Shown here: piece by piece, positions 25,470 to 33,621 of the stretch
Layout of the letters: every line of letters begins with the position of its first letter
Position numbering within the stretch: position 1 is the first letter of the stretch
Assembly: GCA_030429345.1 (NCBI GenBank)
Contig: JAUIFJ010000008.1
Location: 88,728 to 152,727 of the forward strand
DNA from: a bacterium
GTDB lineage: Bacteria > CAIWAD01
Reading direction: 5' to 3'
Length of the DNA: 64,000 nt
Translations under genes and position numbers: made by a program
Notes under the pieces: generated by a model
Seen by the model: the letters and a program-made list of their open reading frames with translations, nothing else
Database searches by the model: none
What the model was told of the DNA's origin: nothing

Positions 25470-25889
25470 TCAGGCCTCGAGCGCGGCGTCCATCGTGATC
25501 TCGGGGCCGGCGAGGGCCTTCGAGACCGGGCAGTTGGCCTTGGCGGCCGCGGCGGCTTCCTGGAACTCGGCGTCGGAAATGCCGGGCACGGTCGCCTTGC
25601 AGTCCAGGTGGATCTTCGTGATCGTCGGGCCGTCGCCCAGTGTCACACGGGCCACGGTGCGGATCGAAGCGATCTCGTGTCCGCCCTTGCCCAGCACGGC
25701 GCTGAGGAACATCGAGAAGCAGCCCGCGTGAGCCGCGCCCAGCAGCTCCTCCGGATTCGCTCCGGTCTGGTCGCCGAAACGGCTGGCCCAGGTATAGGGG
25801 CCGCTCCAGGCTCCGCTTTCCAGTTCCAGCTTGCCGGCTCCGTCCTTGAGGGACCCTTTCCAGACGGCGGTGGCGCTCTTGATCGACAT
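25470..25889 (-). CDS. osmC: OsmC-family peroxiredoxin
   Basis: The 139-residue protein has the OsmC/Ohr fold with both catalytic cysteines: GAAHAGCFSM (Cys57) and KANCPVSKAL (Cys120). The NPEELLGAAHAG segment fits the OsmC rather than the Ohr branch. It reduces organic hydroperoxides in the cytoplasm. AAGGAG precedes the ATG by five bases. It sits 18 bp after dcd and directly abuts the fRMsr-like gene, so it is in the same transcription unit. Confidence 0.88.
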   Translation of the reverse strand: MSIKSATAVWKGSLKDGAGKLELESGAWSGPYTWASRFGDQTGANPEELLGAAHAGCFSMFLSAVLGKGGHEIASIRTVARVTLGDGPTITKIHLDCKATVPGISDAEFQEAAAAAKANCPVSKALAGPEITMDAALEA

Positions 25890-25907
25890 GGGGACTCCTT
25901 ATGAAGG

Positions 25908-26471
25908 TTATGCGGACGGGGCCTTGTCGGGACCTTCCGCGCTGTCGGCGTCGAGGAACACCCGGCTGCCCACGCTCTTGCGTTGGCCCTGGTACTTGCC
26001 GCGGTAGGGATTGGGCGTGCTGCGGTCCATGCGGCAGAAGACCAGCTGGCAGATGCGGCGCCCGGCCTCCAGCCGGATCGGCAGGCTGTTGGCGTTGTAC
26101 AGTTCGAGCGTGATACGCCCTTCGAATCCGGGATCGACCCAGCCGGCGTTCTGGATGAACAGGCCCATGCGGCCGATGCTGCTGCGGCCCTCGACGAAGG
26201 CCGTCAGGTTGTCCGGCAGCCGGACATACTCCAGGGTCGTCGCCAGCAGGAAGCTGTGCGGAGGCAGGGTGATGCTGTCGCCTTCGAACTCGCGGTACTC
26301 GATCTCCTCGTCCAGGCTGAGCACGTGCATGGTGTTGGCCTCGATGACGAGAAAGTGCCGCCCCAGGCGGCAGTCGACGGAGGCCGGCTGGATGCTGTGT
26401 TCGGCCAGCGGCTCGATGCCCAGCGTGTCCGCGGCGAGCATCTCCTTCAGGGTGCTGTCGGAAAGGATCAC
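25908..26471 (-). CDS. dcd: dCTP deaminase
   Basis: The start is GTG 26471, overlapping the transketolase stop as GTGA, with GGAGGAGG just upstream; this gives 187 residues. The Dcd motif is nearly canonical: GRSSIGRMGLFIQNAGWVDP followed by GFEGRITLEL, with catalytic Glu123 and the Arg/Ser phosphate binders. The enzyme deaminates dCTP to dUTP for dTMP synthesis. A bifunctional dCTP deaminase/dUTPase is possible, since some members have both activities. Coupling to transketolase is a housekeeping arrangement. Confidence 0.92.
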   Translation of the reverse strand: MILSDSTLKEMLAADTLGIEPLAEHSIQPASVDCRLGRHFLVIEANTMHVLSLDEEIEYREFEGDSITLPPHSFLLATTLEYVRLPDNLTAFVEGRSSIGRMGLFIQNAGWVDPGFEGRITLELYNANSLPIRLEAGRRICQLVFCRMDRSTPNPYRGKYQGQRKSVGSRVFLDADSAEGPDKAPSA

Positions 26472-28453
26472 GCCTCCTCCTTCAGCAGCTCGCGCGCTTC
26501 CTTTTCCAGGGCGTCCACGTGGATGCCCAGTTCCCGCATGGCCACATCGCCGGGGGCGCTCAGGCCGAAGCGCTCGATGCCCAGGACGCGCCCCCGCTCG
26601 CCGACCCATTCGCGCCACAGGGCTCCGACCCCCGCCTCAATGGCGATGCGCCGCCAGCAGCCTGTGGGAAGCACATCCTTGCGATACCCTCCGCCCTCGC
26701 GGCGGAAGCGTTCCATGGAGGGCATGCTGACCACGCGGACAGCCGGCCCCAGGCGTTCCGCGGCGGCAAGCGCCAACTGGACCTCGGAGCCGCTCGCCAG
26801 CAGGATCAGTTCCAGTTCGGCGGATTCGGGACGGATCACATAGGCGCCGTGTGTCGGCCCCCGCCTGCGCAGCGAGGCCGGGGCCGGTTCCAGGTCGGGC
26901 AGGTTCTGCCGGCTGAGCGACAGCACCGTCGGCCCTTCCCGCCTCATGAAGGCCGCGGCGACGGCGCCGGCGCTCTCCTCGGCATCGGCGGGGCGTATCA
27001 CGTCCAGGCCCGGTATCAGCCGCAGGCCGCTGACCGTCTCCACCGGCTGGTGGGTCGGTCCGTCCTCGCCGACCCCGACGCTGTCGTGCGTCAGGAAGTA
27101 GACCACCGGCAGGCCGGCCAGGGCCGCCAGGCGGATCGACGGCCGCAGGTAGTCGGCGAAGACCATGAAGGTCGCGCCGCTGGCGAGCAGGTGCCCGTCG
27201 TAGGCCATGCCGTTGAGAATCGCCCCCATGGCATGTTCGCGGATGCCGAAGCGGATGTTGCGCCCGGATGGCGTCTCACGTTCCAGGAAGCCGCCGTCCT
27301 CGATCAGGTTCTTCGTGCTGCCGTGCAGGTCGGCGCTGCCGCTGAGCAGGTGCGGCAGGCGGGTAGCCAGGGCGCTCAGCGCCTTGCCCGCCGCCGCCCG
27401 CGTGGCCTGGGGTTTGCCCGTGGCGAGGGTGCTAATGGACGCAAGCAGGTCCTCGTCGCCGGGAGCCGGATCCCGCAACAGCTCCGCCGCCGCGGCGTGT
27501 TCGTCGGCGAAAGCCTCCCAGCGGGCGTTCCAGATCTCGCGGTCCGTGCCCCGCTTCTCCTTCAGGTTGGCGAAGGCGCGGGCCACCTGGGGGTCCACGT
27601 GGAAGGTCTCTGCGGGAAGGCCCAGCCCGGCGCGCGCTTCGGCGGCGAAGGCCGTGCCGCCCTCGCCGTGCCCCTTGGCCGTTCCGGCCACCTGCGGAAT
27701 GCCGCGGGCGATCTCCGTGTCGACGAGGACGAGCCAGGGCCTGCCGGTGCGGGCCTGTCTCACGCGCGCCAATGTGTCACGAAGGGCGGCGACGTCGTGT
27801 CCGTCCACGCGGCAGACATCGAAGCCGATGGCGCGGAAGCGCGCTTCCGTGTCCTCGCTCTGGGTGGCCGAGGCAGGCGCGTCGAGCGTCACACGGTTGC
27901 TGTCGAAGAGCAGGACCAGGTCGTCCAGGCCCTGGTGGGCCGCGAAGGCGCAGGCCTCCATGGCGACGCCCTCCTGCATGCAGCCGTCACCGGCCAGGCA
28001 GAAGACCTTGTAGTCCAGCGGGGCTTCCGCATGGCGGGCCTTGAGCCAGCGCGCCGCCAGCGCCATGCCGACGGCGTTGCCGATGCCCTGCCCGAGAGGT
28101 CCCGTGGTACATTCCACGCCCGCCGTCTCGCCGAATTCCGGGTGACCGGGAGTGCGGCTGCCCAGGCGGCGAAAGGCCTTCAGGTCGTCCAGGGAAAGGT
28201 CGAAACCGGCCAGGTGCAGCCAGGCGTAGAGAAACATGCTGCCGTGTCCGGCGCTCAGCACGAAGCGGTCCCGGTTGATCCAGCGGGGGTCCGCCGGGTC
28301 CAGCCGCAAGGTGTCGCCGAAGAGAACCGCGCCCAGTTCGGCAGCGCCCAGCGGCAGTCCTAGATGTCCGGAGTTGCAGGCGCTGATGGCGTCGATCGCC
28401 AGTCCGCGCGCCGTGTCGGCCGCGCGGGCCAGCAGGGAGTCAGGCAGGAGCAT
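26468..28453 (-). CDS. tkt: Transketolase
   Basis: The full-length 661-residue enzyme has thiamine-diphosphate domain motifs: SGHLGLPLGAAELGAVLFG, DRFVLSAGHGSMFLYAWLHLAG, TTGPLGQGIGNAVGMALA and GDGCMQEGVAMEA. The central domain has RFGIREHAMGAILNGMA and the H-D-S region FLTHDSVGVGEDGPTHQPVE. It transfers two-carbon units in the pentose phosphate pathway. The ribosome site is weak (TTGGAAA). Its 205-bp leader contains three nested inverted repeats. It is the first gene of a long unit running through dcd, osmC and the mannoside genes. Confidence 0.95.
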   Translation of the reverse strand: MLLPDSLLARAADTARGLAIDAISACNSGHLGLPLGAAELGAVLFGDTLRLDPADPRWINRDRFVLSAGHGSMFLYAWLHLAGFDLSLDDLKAFRRLGSRTPGHPEFGETAGVECTTGPLGQGIGNAVGMALAARWLKARHAEAPLDYKVFCLAGDGCMQEGVAMEACAFAAHQGLDDLVLLFDSNRVTLDAPASATQSEDTEARFRAIGFDVCRVDGHDVAALRDTLARVRQARTGRPWLVLVDTEIARGIPQVAGTAKGHGEGGTAFAAEARAGLGLPAETFHVDPQVARAFANLKEKRGTDREIWNARWEAFADEHAAAAELLRDPAPGDEDLLASISTLATGKPQATRAAAGKALSALATRLPHLLSGSADLHGSTKNLIEDGGFLERETPSGRNIRFGIREHAMGAILNGMAYDGHLLASGATFMVFADYLRPSIRLAALAGLPVVYFLTHDSVGVGEDGPTHQPVETVSGLRLIPGLDVIRPADAEESAGAVAAAFMRREGPTVLSLSRQNLPDLEPAPASLRRRGPTHGAYVIRPESAELELILLASGSEVQLALAAAERLGPAVRVVSMPSMERFRREGGGYRKDVLPTGCWRRIAIEAGVGALWREWVGERGRVLGIERFGLSAPGDVAMRELGIHVDALEKEARELLKEEA

Positions 28454-28507
28454 GCAGGGATTTCCAAGCTAGAGGAGTTGCCGACAAGCCGCGCCAATGC
28501 GCAGGCG

Positions 28508-28591
28508 CGCCCGCGAGGAACGGAACGCGCGCAAGGTGGCAAAACCCTGTCTGCCATGAAATGAACAGGGCCCCCGTTCCGTCCGCGGGCG
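28508..28591 (-). other. Nested inverted repeats: candidate structured RNA, leader or terminator
   Basis: Three perfect stems nest around one centre: CGCCCGCG/CGCGGGCG (28508-28515 with 28584-28591), ACGGAACG/CGTTCCGT (28520-28527 with 28575-28582) and CCCTGT/ACAGGG (28545-28550 with 28565-28570). Read on the - strand, the inner stem is followed by GGTTTTG. The element fills the gap between the lone receiver gene and transketolase, so it may end the upstream transcript, form the tkt leader or be a small RNA. No known RNA family was recognised. Confidence 0.5.
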
Positions 28592-28658
28592 GTGGGTTCA
28601 GGCAGGGGCTGGCTGGGAAAGGAATGCGGAAGGGAGGCCCTGGCGGACCTCCGCGCGG

Positions 28659-29078
28659 TCATGCGGAGGCGGGCGGGGAGTCGCTGTTCCGTGAGCCGTC
28701 CGGAATGTAGCGCTGGACAGCATCGATCAGGTCGGGCAGCGAGTACGGCTTGACGAGGATTCCCTCGACCGCTTGCCCGTCCAGGTTCTCGCGAATCTCC
28801 TCTTCCTCCTGACCGCTGGCCACGATGACCGGCTGGGTGAAGGCCTCGCCGCGCAGACGGCGCAGCAGCTCGGAGCCGCTCATGCGGGGCAGGGTCATGT
28901 CCAGAAGGATCAGGCAGGGAGAAGGTTGTCGCACACGCAGGCAGTCCAGGGCCGAGTCTCCGCAGTCGGCCAGGTAGACCGTGTGCCCCAGCCTCTCCAG
29001 CAGGCTCTGGAGAATGCTGCGGACATCCGGATCGTCCTCGACGACCAGGATCGGCGCTGCTTTTGCATCACAGCTCAC
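28659..29078 (-). CDS. Stand-alone receiver-domain response regulator
   Basis: A single receiver domain (139 residues from GTG 29078) has the acidic pair VVEDDPDV, phospho-acceptor Asp60 in LLDMTLPRMSG, the Thr/Ser position VIVASG and the Lys in LVKPYS. There is no output domain, so it likely passes phosphate or binds a partner. A GTG two codons upstream (29084) is an alternative start; GAGG spacing favours 29078. It is the last gene of a seven-gene chemotaxis and phosphorelay unit, following the HPt and hybrid kinase genes. Confidence 0.85.
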   Translation of the reverse strand: MSCDAKAAPILVVEDDPDVRSILQSLLERLGHTVYLADCGDSALDCLRVRQPSPCLILLDMTLPRMSGSELLRRLRGEAFTQPVIVASGQEEEEIRENLDGQAVEGILVKPYSLPDLIDAVQRYIPDGSRNSDSPPASA

Positions 29079-29139
29079 GGCCACCTCGCTCCGTCCCGTG
29101 AATCCGCCCGCATGGCGCCAGGTCCGCCGGCTCCATCCA

Positions 29140-29496
29140 TCAATCGGCAAGATAGGATGAAAAGAACTGCTCGGCACGATCGAATTCCTGGCGCAGGCGA
29201 TCCAGCAGCTCGATGCCCCGGCTGAGGTCGCCCTGGCGGGCCAGGGCCTCAAGTTCGAAGGCCACTTCCCGCACCAGGTTGGTGCCCACGTTGCTGCTCG
29301 CGCCCTTGATGGTATGGGCCTCGCGCTCGACGCGGTCCAGGTCGGAACCGTTGAGCGCCTCATCGAGCGTGTCCAAACGCTGGCGAGTATCCACGCGGTA
29401 CATTTCGATCAGTTCGGCCGCGAACTCCTTGTCGCCGTCGGTCATCACTTCCAGATGATCGACGTCCACGGGGGTGGCCGCATCAAAGTCGCCCAT
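29140..29496 (-). CDS. Stand-alone HPt phosphotransfer protein
   Basis: This 118-residue helical-bundle protein has the HPt signature REAHTIKGASSNVG, with phosphorylatable His61. The ATG at 29496 has AGGAGG four bases upstream; an upstream ATG at 29547 lacks one. It is 29 bp downstream of the hybrid kinase (which has its own HPt domain) and 61 bp upstream of the lone receiver. The three together make a plausible multi-step phosphorelay. Confidence 0.88.
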   Translation of the reverse strand: MGDFDAATPVDVDHLEVMTDGDKEFAAELIEMYRVDTRQRLDTLDEALNGSDLDRVEREAHTIKGASSNVGTNLVREVAFELEALARQGDLSRGIELLDRLRQEFDRAEQFFSSYLAD

Positions 29497-29525
29497 GTTT
29501 CCTCCTTGTTCACTTGCGCCCGACT

Positions 29526-32384
29526 TCAGGCCGAAGGCTGGCGGCACTGGTCCAGGTACTGCTCCAGCTCCTGGCGCACTTCCTCGTATTCCCTGCGCAG
29601 CGAACCCAGCAGGCCGGGCGCCTCACCAAGCTGCCCCTGGCTGCCCTGCTGTTCCAGTTCGAAGGCGATTTCCCTCATGATCTGGGCGCCGATCCCGGCG
29701 CAGATCCCCTTCACCGTATGCGCTTCCAGGTGGACCACTTCCGACTCGCTCTTGCCGATGGCCTCTTCCAGGGTGTTCAGGCGGCGCTCGGCGTCGCGCA
29801 GGAAGAGCCGGATCAGTTCCTGTTCGAAGGCGACATCTCCTTCACTATCGTCGCGCAGAAGACTGAGGTCCAGTCTCACGGCGGATTCTTCGCTCTCCTC
29901 GGCTGCCGGGACCTTGGAAGAAACCGCCTCGGCCTCTCCGGAAAGGGCTTCCTGGACATCCCCGTTTTCCTGTCGGGGCAGATAGCGGTCCAACAGGGCA
30001 AAGAGAGCCCGTCGCCGGACGGGTTTTTCCAGGTAGTCGTCCATGCCGGCGGAAATGCAGCGCTCCCGATCGCCGCCGACCGCGTTGGCCGTCAAGGCGA
30101 CAATGCGGGTCCACTTGCCGGCTTCTTCCTGGCGAAAGCGCCGCGTGGCGCTCAGGCCGTCGAGGCGCGGCATCATGCAGTCCATCAGCACCAGGTCGAA
30201 GTCCTCCGCGACCATGCGCTCCAGGGCCTCCAGGCCGTCCACCGCCGTGTCCACCCGGTAGTCGCGGCGGCGCAACAGGTTCTGGATCAGGCTCAGGTTG
30301 ACCGGATTGTCGTCGACAGCCAGGATCCTGTATCCCGCGTAGCCCGTCTCGACGCCCGAAGCGGGGCCGGCCGGGGGCTTCTCTTCCTTCTTCGCTTGCT
30401 GTTCTTTCGGCGGGAGAACCCGGCGCAGTCCTTCACAGGAGTGCACTCCCTCTTCCTGGAACAGGCTGGCAAGGGCCAGGCTGCGCACCGGCCGCGTGAG
30501 AATCGCCGAGAACTGCTGCAGGTCCAGCTGATCGTTCTCCGCCAGGCTGGAAGGCGCCAGCAGCACGCGCAGGGTCTCGGCAGGCAGCTCGCGCTGCAGG
30601 CGCTGGAGCTGGTCCGGACGGCAGTTGCTGAAGACTTCCCAGGAAATCAGGATCACGCGGGGCCGCCATTCGCTCCACTGGGGGTCGCGCAGCAGATGCA
30701 GGGCCGTTTCCAGATCGTCCACATCCGTCGAGTCCACTCCCAGGGCCTGCAGCCGGCAATGCACGGCCTCGCAGATCAACGGATTGTGCTCGACCAGCAG
30801 CAGCCGCTGCCCTCCCGCGACCTGGGGCAGTCCGGCCTGCAGCAGGTCGAACTGGATCTTGAAAGTGAAGATGCTTCCCGCGCCGGGCTTGCTGCGCGCC
30901 GTGATCCGTCCGCCCATCATCTCCACCAGGCGGCGGCTGATGCTCAGGCCCAGGCCCAGGCCCTCGTGACGCCGCGACAAGGAACCATCGGCCTGGACGA
31001 AGGGCTCGAAGAGCGTCGCCATCTGGTCCGGCTCCATGCCGATGCCCGTATCACGAATCTCGAAGCAGACCGTCACCTTGCCTTCGGCCTGGTGCATGCG
31101 GCTGACGCGCAGGGCCACTTCCCCCGCATCGGTGAACTTGACCGCGTTGCCGGTCAGGTTGTGCAGGATCTGCCGCAGCCGGGCCGCGTCGCCCTGCAGG
31201 CGGAAGGGCACGTCCTGCTCGATCAGGCAGACCAGTTCCAGCTTCTTGTCGTGCGCCGTCCGCATGTGCGCGTCGCAGACCGACTCCAGCAGGCTGTGCA
31301 GGTCGAAGTCGACCTGGCTCAGTTCGAAGGACTCGTTCTCCAGCCGGCTGAAGGCCAGCAGGTCGTTGATGACTTCCAGCAGCTGGTCCACCGCGTCCTG
31401 TATACGGCCGATCAGGGTCCGCTCGCTGCCGCGCCCCGGCGACGCGTCGAGCAGTTCCAGGTTGCCGACCAGGTTGTTCAGCGGCGTGCGGATCTCGTGG
31501 CTGATCGCGGCCAGGAAGTCGTTGCGCAGGCGCCCTGCCTCCTCGACCTTCGCCTTCAGCGCGTCGAGATCGCGCCGCGAGCGCTCTCTCAGCCGCTGCC
31601 GGCTGCGGTGCAGGCGCAGCAGGGTGTGTCCCAGGTGGCGCAGTTCCGGAATGGGGTGCTCCTCCCAGCGCCGGATCTCGTCGGTCGACAGGCGGGCCAC
31701 CCCCCGACCGGCCATCTCCTCCAGGGGACGGATCGCCGTTTGTCGCACAACCAGGTAGAATCCGGCGCAGAGGACGAGCAGCAGCATGCTGCCCAGCAGG
31801 ATCCACATGCGCTGGCTGCGCTCGAACTGGGCGATGCTCCTTTCGATGGAGTGCAGCTCGCGGTTCCCCGCCAGGATCAGCTTGCGGAAGCCGAAGGTAT
31901 TCGCGTATACGGCGGCGATCACGGCCTCGACCAGCGCGCCGCGCAGTTCCGCGTCCTCCGTCTCCAGGGCCTGCGCCAGCGCCATGCGGATGCCGCCGTA
32001 CTGCTCGTCGATGCTGCTCAGGCGGTGGCTGCGGTCGTCGGGAAGGGGCAGAAGGCCGACATCCGTGATACGCTTCCGGATCTCTCCCGCCTGGCCGGCG
32101 GCCAGGCGCAGCAGCGAGGCGTCCGGAGAGCGCCGCAGCTCCTCGACGGTCCTGTAGAGGTCCGCGATGCCGTGGTCGAGCACGGCCAGGCTACTGACCT
32201 TCTGCTGCTGCAGCAGGGCCGCATGACGCAGCTCGCCCAGGCGCCCTCCGCTCGCATGCAGGGCGAAGAAGAGGGCCAGGAAGCACAAGGCGAGAATCCC
32301 CAGCCAGAGGCGCAGGCGGAGATCGATCCTCATGCCGGTAGCCGCGGTCGAATGCCGCGCGGGATCCGCTCCCTCCAGGCTCAT
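29526..32384 (-). CDS. Membrane hybrid sensor histidine kinase (HisKA-HATPase-pseudoREC-REC-HPt)
   Basis: The 952-residue start at 32384 overlaps the PilZ stop (ATGA). Two membrane helices (LWLGILALCFLALFFAL and MWILLGSMLLLVLCAGFYLVV) bracket a ~160-residue periplasmic sensor. HisKA follows (FLAAISHEIRTPLNNLVG, His near residue 293) and a HATPase domain with LHNLTGNAVKFTDAG and GLGLGLSISRRLV. A first receiver-like domain (LLLVEHNPL, then VILISWEVF) has lost its phospho-Asp. A second, canonical receiver has LMDCMMPRLDG (Asp near 733). A C-terminal HPt has LEAHTVKGICAGIG (His near 888). This is BarA/ArcB-like architecture. The signal sensed is unknown. Confidence 0.88.
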   Translation of the reverse strand: MSLEGADPARHSTAATGMRIDLRLRLWLGILALCFLALFFALHASGGRLGELRHAALLQQQKVSSLAVLDHGIADLYRTVEELRRSPDASLLRLAAGQAGEIRKRITDVGLLPLPDDRSHRLSSIDEQYGGIRMALAQALETEDAELRGALVEAVIAAVYANTFGFRKLILAGNRELHSIERSIAQFERSQRMWILLGSMLLLVLCAGFYLVVRQTAIRPLEEMAGRGVARLSTDEIRRWEEHPIPELRHLGHTLLRLHRSRQRLRERSRRDLDALKAKVEEAGRLRNDFLAAISHEIRTPLNNLVGNLELLDASPGRGSERTLIGRIQDAVDQLLEVINDLLAFSRLENESFELSQVDFDLHSLLESVCDAHMRTAHDKKLELVCLIEQDVPFRLQGDAARLRQILHNLTGNAVKFTDAGEVALRVSRMHQAEGKVTVCFEIRDTGIGMEPDQMATLFEPFVQADGSLSRRHEGLGLGLSISRRLVEMMGGRITARSKPGAGSIFTFKIQFDLLQAGLPQVAGGQRLLLVEHNPLICEAVHCRLQALGVDSTDVDDLETALHLLRDPQWSEWRPRVILISWEVFSNCRPDQLQRLQRELPAETLRVLLAPSSLAENDQLDLQQFSAILTRPVRSLALASLFQEEGVHSCEGLRRVLPPKEQQAKKEEKPPAGPASGVETGYAGYRILAVDDNPVNLSLIQNLLRRRDYRVDTAVDGLEALERMVAEDFDLVLMDCMMPRLDGLSATRRFRQEEAGKWTRIVALTANAVGGDRERCISAGMDDYLEKPVRRRALFALLDRYLPRQENGDVQEALSGEAEAVSSKVPAAEESEESAVRLDLSLLRDDSEGDVAFEQELIRLFLRDAERRLNTLEEAIGKSESEVVHLEAHTVKGICAGIGAQIMREIAFELEQQGSQGQLGEAPGLLGSLRREYEEVRQELEQYLDQCRQPSA

Positions 32385-32752
32385 TCCCGGACCTTCAGTC
32401 CTGTGTGACGGCGGAACTCGCCCTCGACCTCCGGAAGCGAGCTCGCATTGTAGCGCACCAGGTTCTGCAGGTGCAGCAGGCTTTCCGGCCCTTCCAGGTG
32501 CTCGAAGCTCAGGGCCATGCCTTCCGCGTCGCTGCGCACGACTTTCGCGGCGGCGCGGATCGCGGCGCCGCTCTCGAGGCCCAGGTCGAAGGAGACGCGG
32601 CATTCGGTCCCTTCGGGAAGCGGCGTATCACAGCAGAGGAAGACGCCATTGAGGCTCAGGTCTCGCGTGCGGCTGCTTTCCACGCTGTTGCCGCCGTCCA
32701 GGTCGACTTCCACGTGTACGACGACACGGGTGAATTCGCGGGTGTCGGACAT
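32381..32752 (-). CDS. PilZ-domain protein (c-di-GMP effector candidate)
   Basis: This 123-residue single PilZ domain begins with REFTR (the RxxxR c-di-GMP motif) and has RDLSLNGVFL, fitting the (D/N)xSxxG motif, so both ligand-binding elements are present. Later strands (AAKVVRSDAEGMALSFEHL) complete the barrel. AGGAG precedes the ATG. It lies between cheR and the hybrid kinase in a coupled run, which suggests c-di-GMP input to motility or chemotaxis control (inference). Confidence 0.88.
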   Translation of the reverse strand: MSDTREFTRVVVHVEVDLDGGNSVESSRTRDLSLNGVFLCCDTPLPEGTECRVSFDLGLESGAAIRAAAKVVRSDAEGMALSFEHLEGPESLLHLQNLVRYNASSLPEVEGEFRRHTGLKVRE

Positions 32753-32762
32753 TTTCTCCTCC

Positions 32763-33608
32763 TCAGAGTCCCGCGGGCGCGGGCACCGCTTCGCGGACGC
32801 GGTAATACATGAAGCGGCCCATGCTTTCCTGGCCGAAGCCGCGGTCCACGTTCAACACGCTTTCGCTGCTGCCCAGGACCAGCACGCCCTCGGGCCCCAG
32901 CAGGCTCTTGACGCGTCCCAGGATGCGGCGCTTGGTTTCCAGGTCGAAATAGATCAGCACGTTGCGCATCATCACGATGTCCCAGCTTCCGTGCAGCGAC
33001 CAGTTGCCGATCAGGTTCATCAGGCGGAAATCGACCATGCGGCGCAGATCGTCCTTGAGCACCCAGTGGTCGCCGACCTTGTTGAAGTGCTTGACCAGCA
33101 TCATCGCCGGCAGGCCGCGGTTGACCTCCAGCTGGCTGAAGCGGCCCTCCTTGCAGCGTTCGATCATCTCGTGCGAGATGTCGGTGGCGACAAAATCGAT
33201 CTGCCAGCCGGCGAGCTGCGGAAAGTGCTCCTTCAATAGCAGGGCCACGCTGAAGGGTTCCTGGCCGCTGCTCGCCGCCGCGCACCAGATGCGCAGGCGC
33301 CGGGTGGCGGCGCGCTTCTCGATCAGCTCGGGAAGGATCGCAGTCTTGAGCGCTTCGAAGGGGAACACATCTCGGAAGAAATAGGTCTCGTTGGTGGTCA
33401 TCAGGTCGACCACCCGCTGCTGCATCAGTTCCACAGGCTGCGCCCGCAAGTGGGCAATGAAGTCGGACAGGGAGCCGAAGCCTTCCTGCTGGACGATCGT
33501 CGCCAGGCGCAGTTCGACCAGGTATTCCTTGTCGTCATCCAGCACGATGGCCGAGCGCTCGCGCACCAGGTCACGGATATACTCGAAGTCCATGCGGTTC
33601 AGTGCCAT
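32763..33608 (-). CDS. cheR: Chemotaxis protein methyltransferase CheR
   Basis: The 281-residue protein has the CheR N-terminal helical domain and the SAM-binding core: TTNETYFFRD, RLRIWCAAASSGQEPFSVALLL (motif I), DFVATDIS, and IVMMRNVLIYFDLETKRRILGRV. It methylates glutamates of chemoreceptors using S-adenosylmethionine. cheB lies 13 bp upstream, so the adaptation pair is co-transcribed. No chemoreceptor gene is in the window. Confidence 0.93.
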   Translation of the reverse strand: MALNRMDFEYIRDLVRERSAIVLDDDKEYLVELRLATIVQQEGFGSLSDFIAHLRAQPVELMQQRVVDLMTTNETYFFRDVFPFEALKTAILPELIEKRAATRRLRIWCAAASSGQEPFSVALLLKEHFPQLAGWQIDFVATDISHEMIERCKEGRFSQLEVNRGLPAMMLVKHFNKVGDHWVLKDDLRRMVDFRLMNLIGNWSLHGSWDIVMMRNVLIYFDLETKRRILGRVKSLLGPEGVLVLGSSESVLNVDRGFGQESMGRFMYYRVREAVPAPAGL

Positions 33609-33621
33609 GGGTTCATCCCGT

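Noticed and set aside
28508..28591. SRP RNA or 6S RNA
   Set aside because: The conserved SRP GGAA-loop region is absent and the element is about half the size of 6S RNA.
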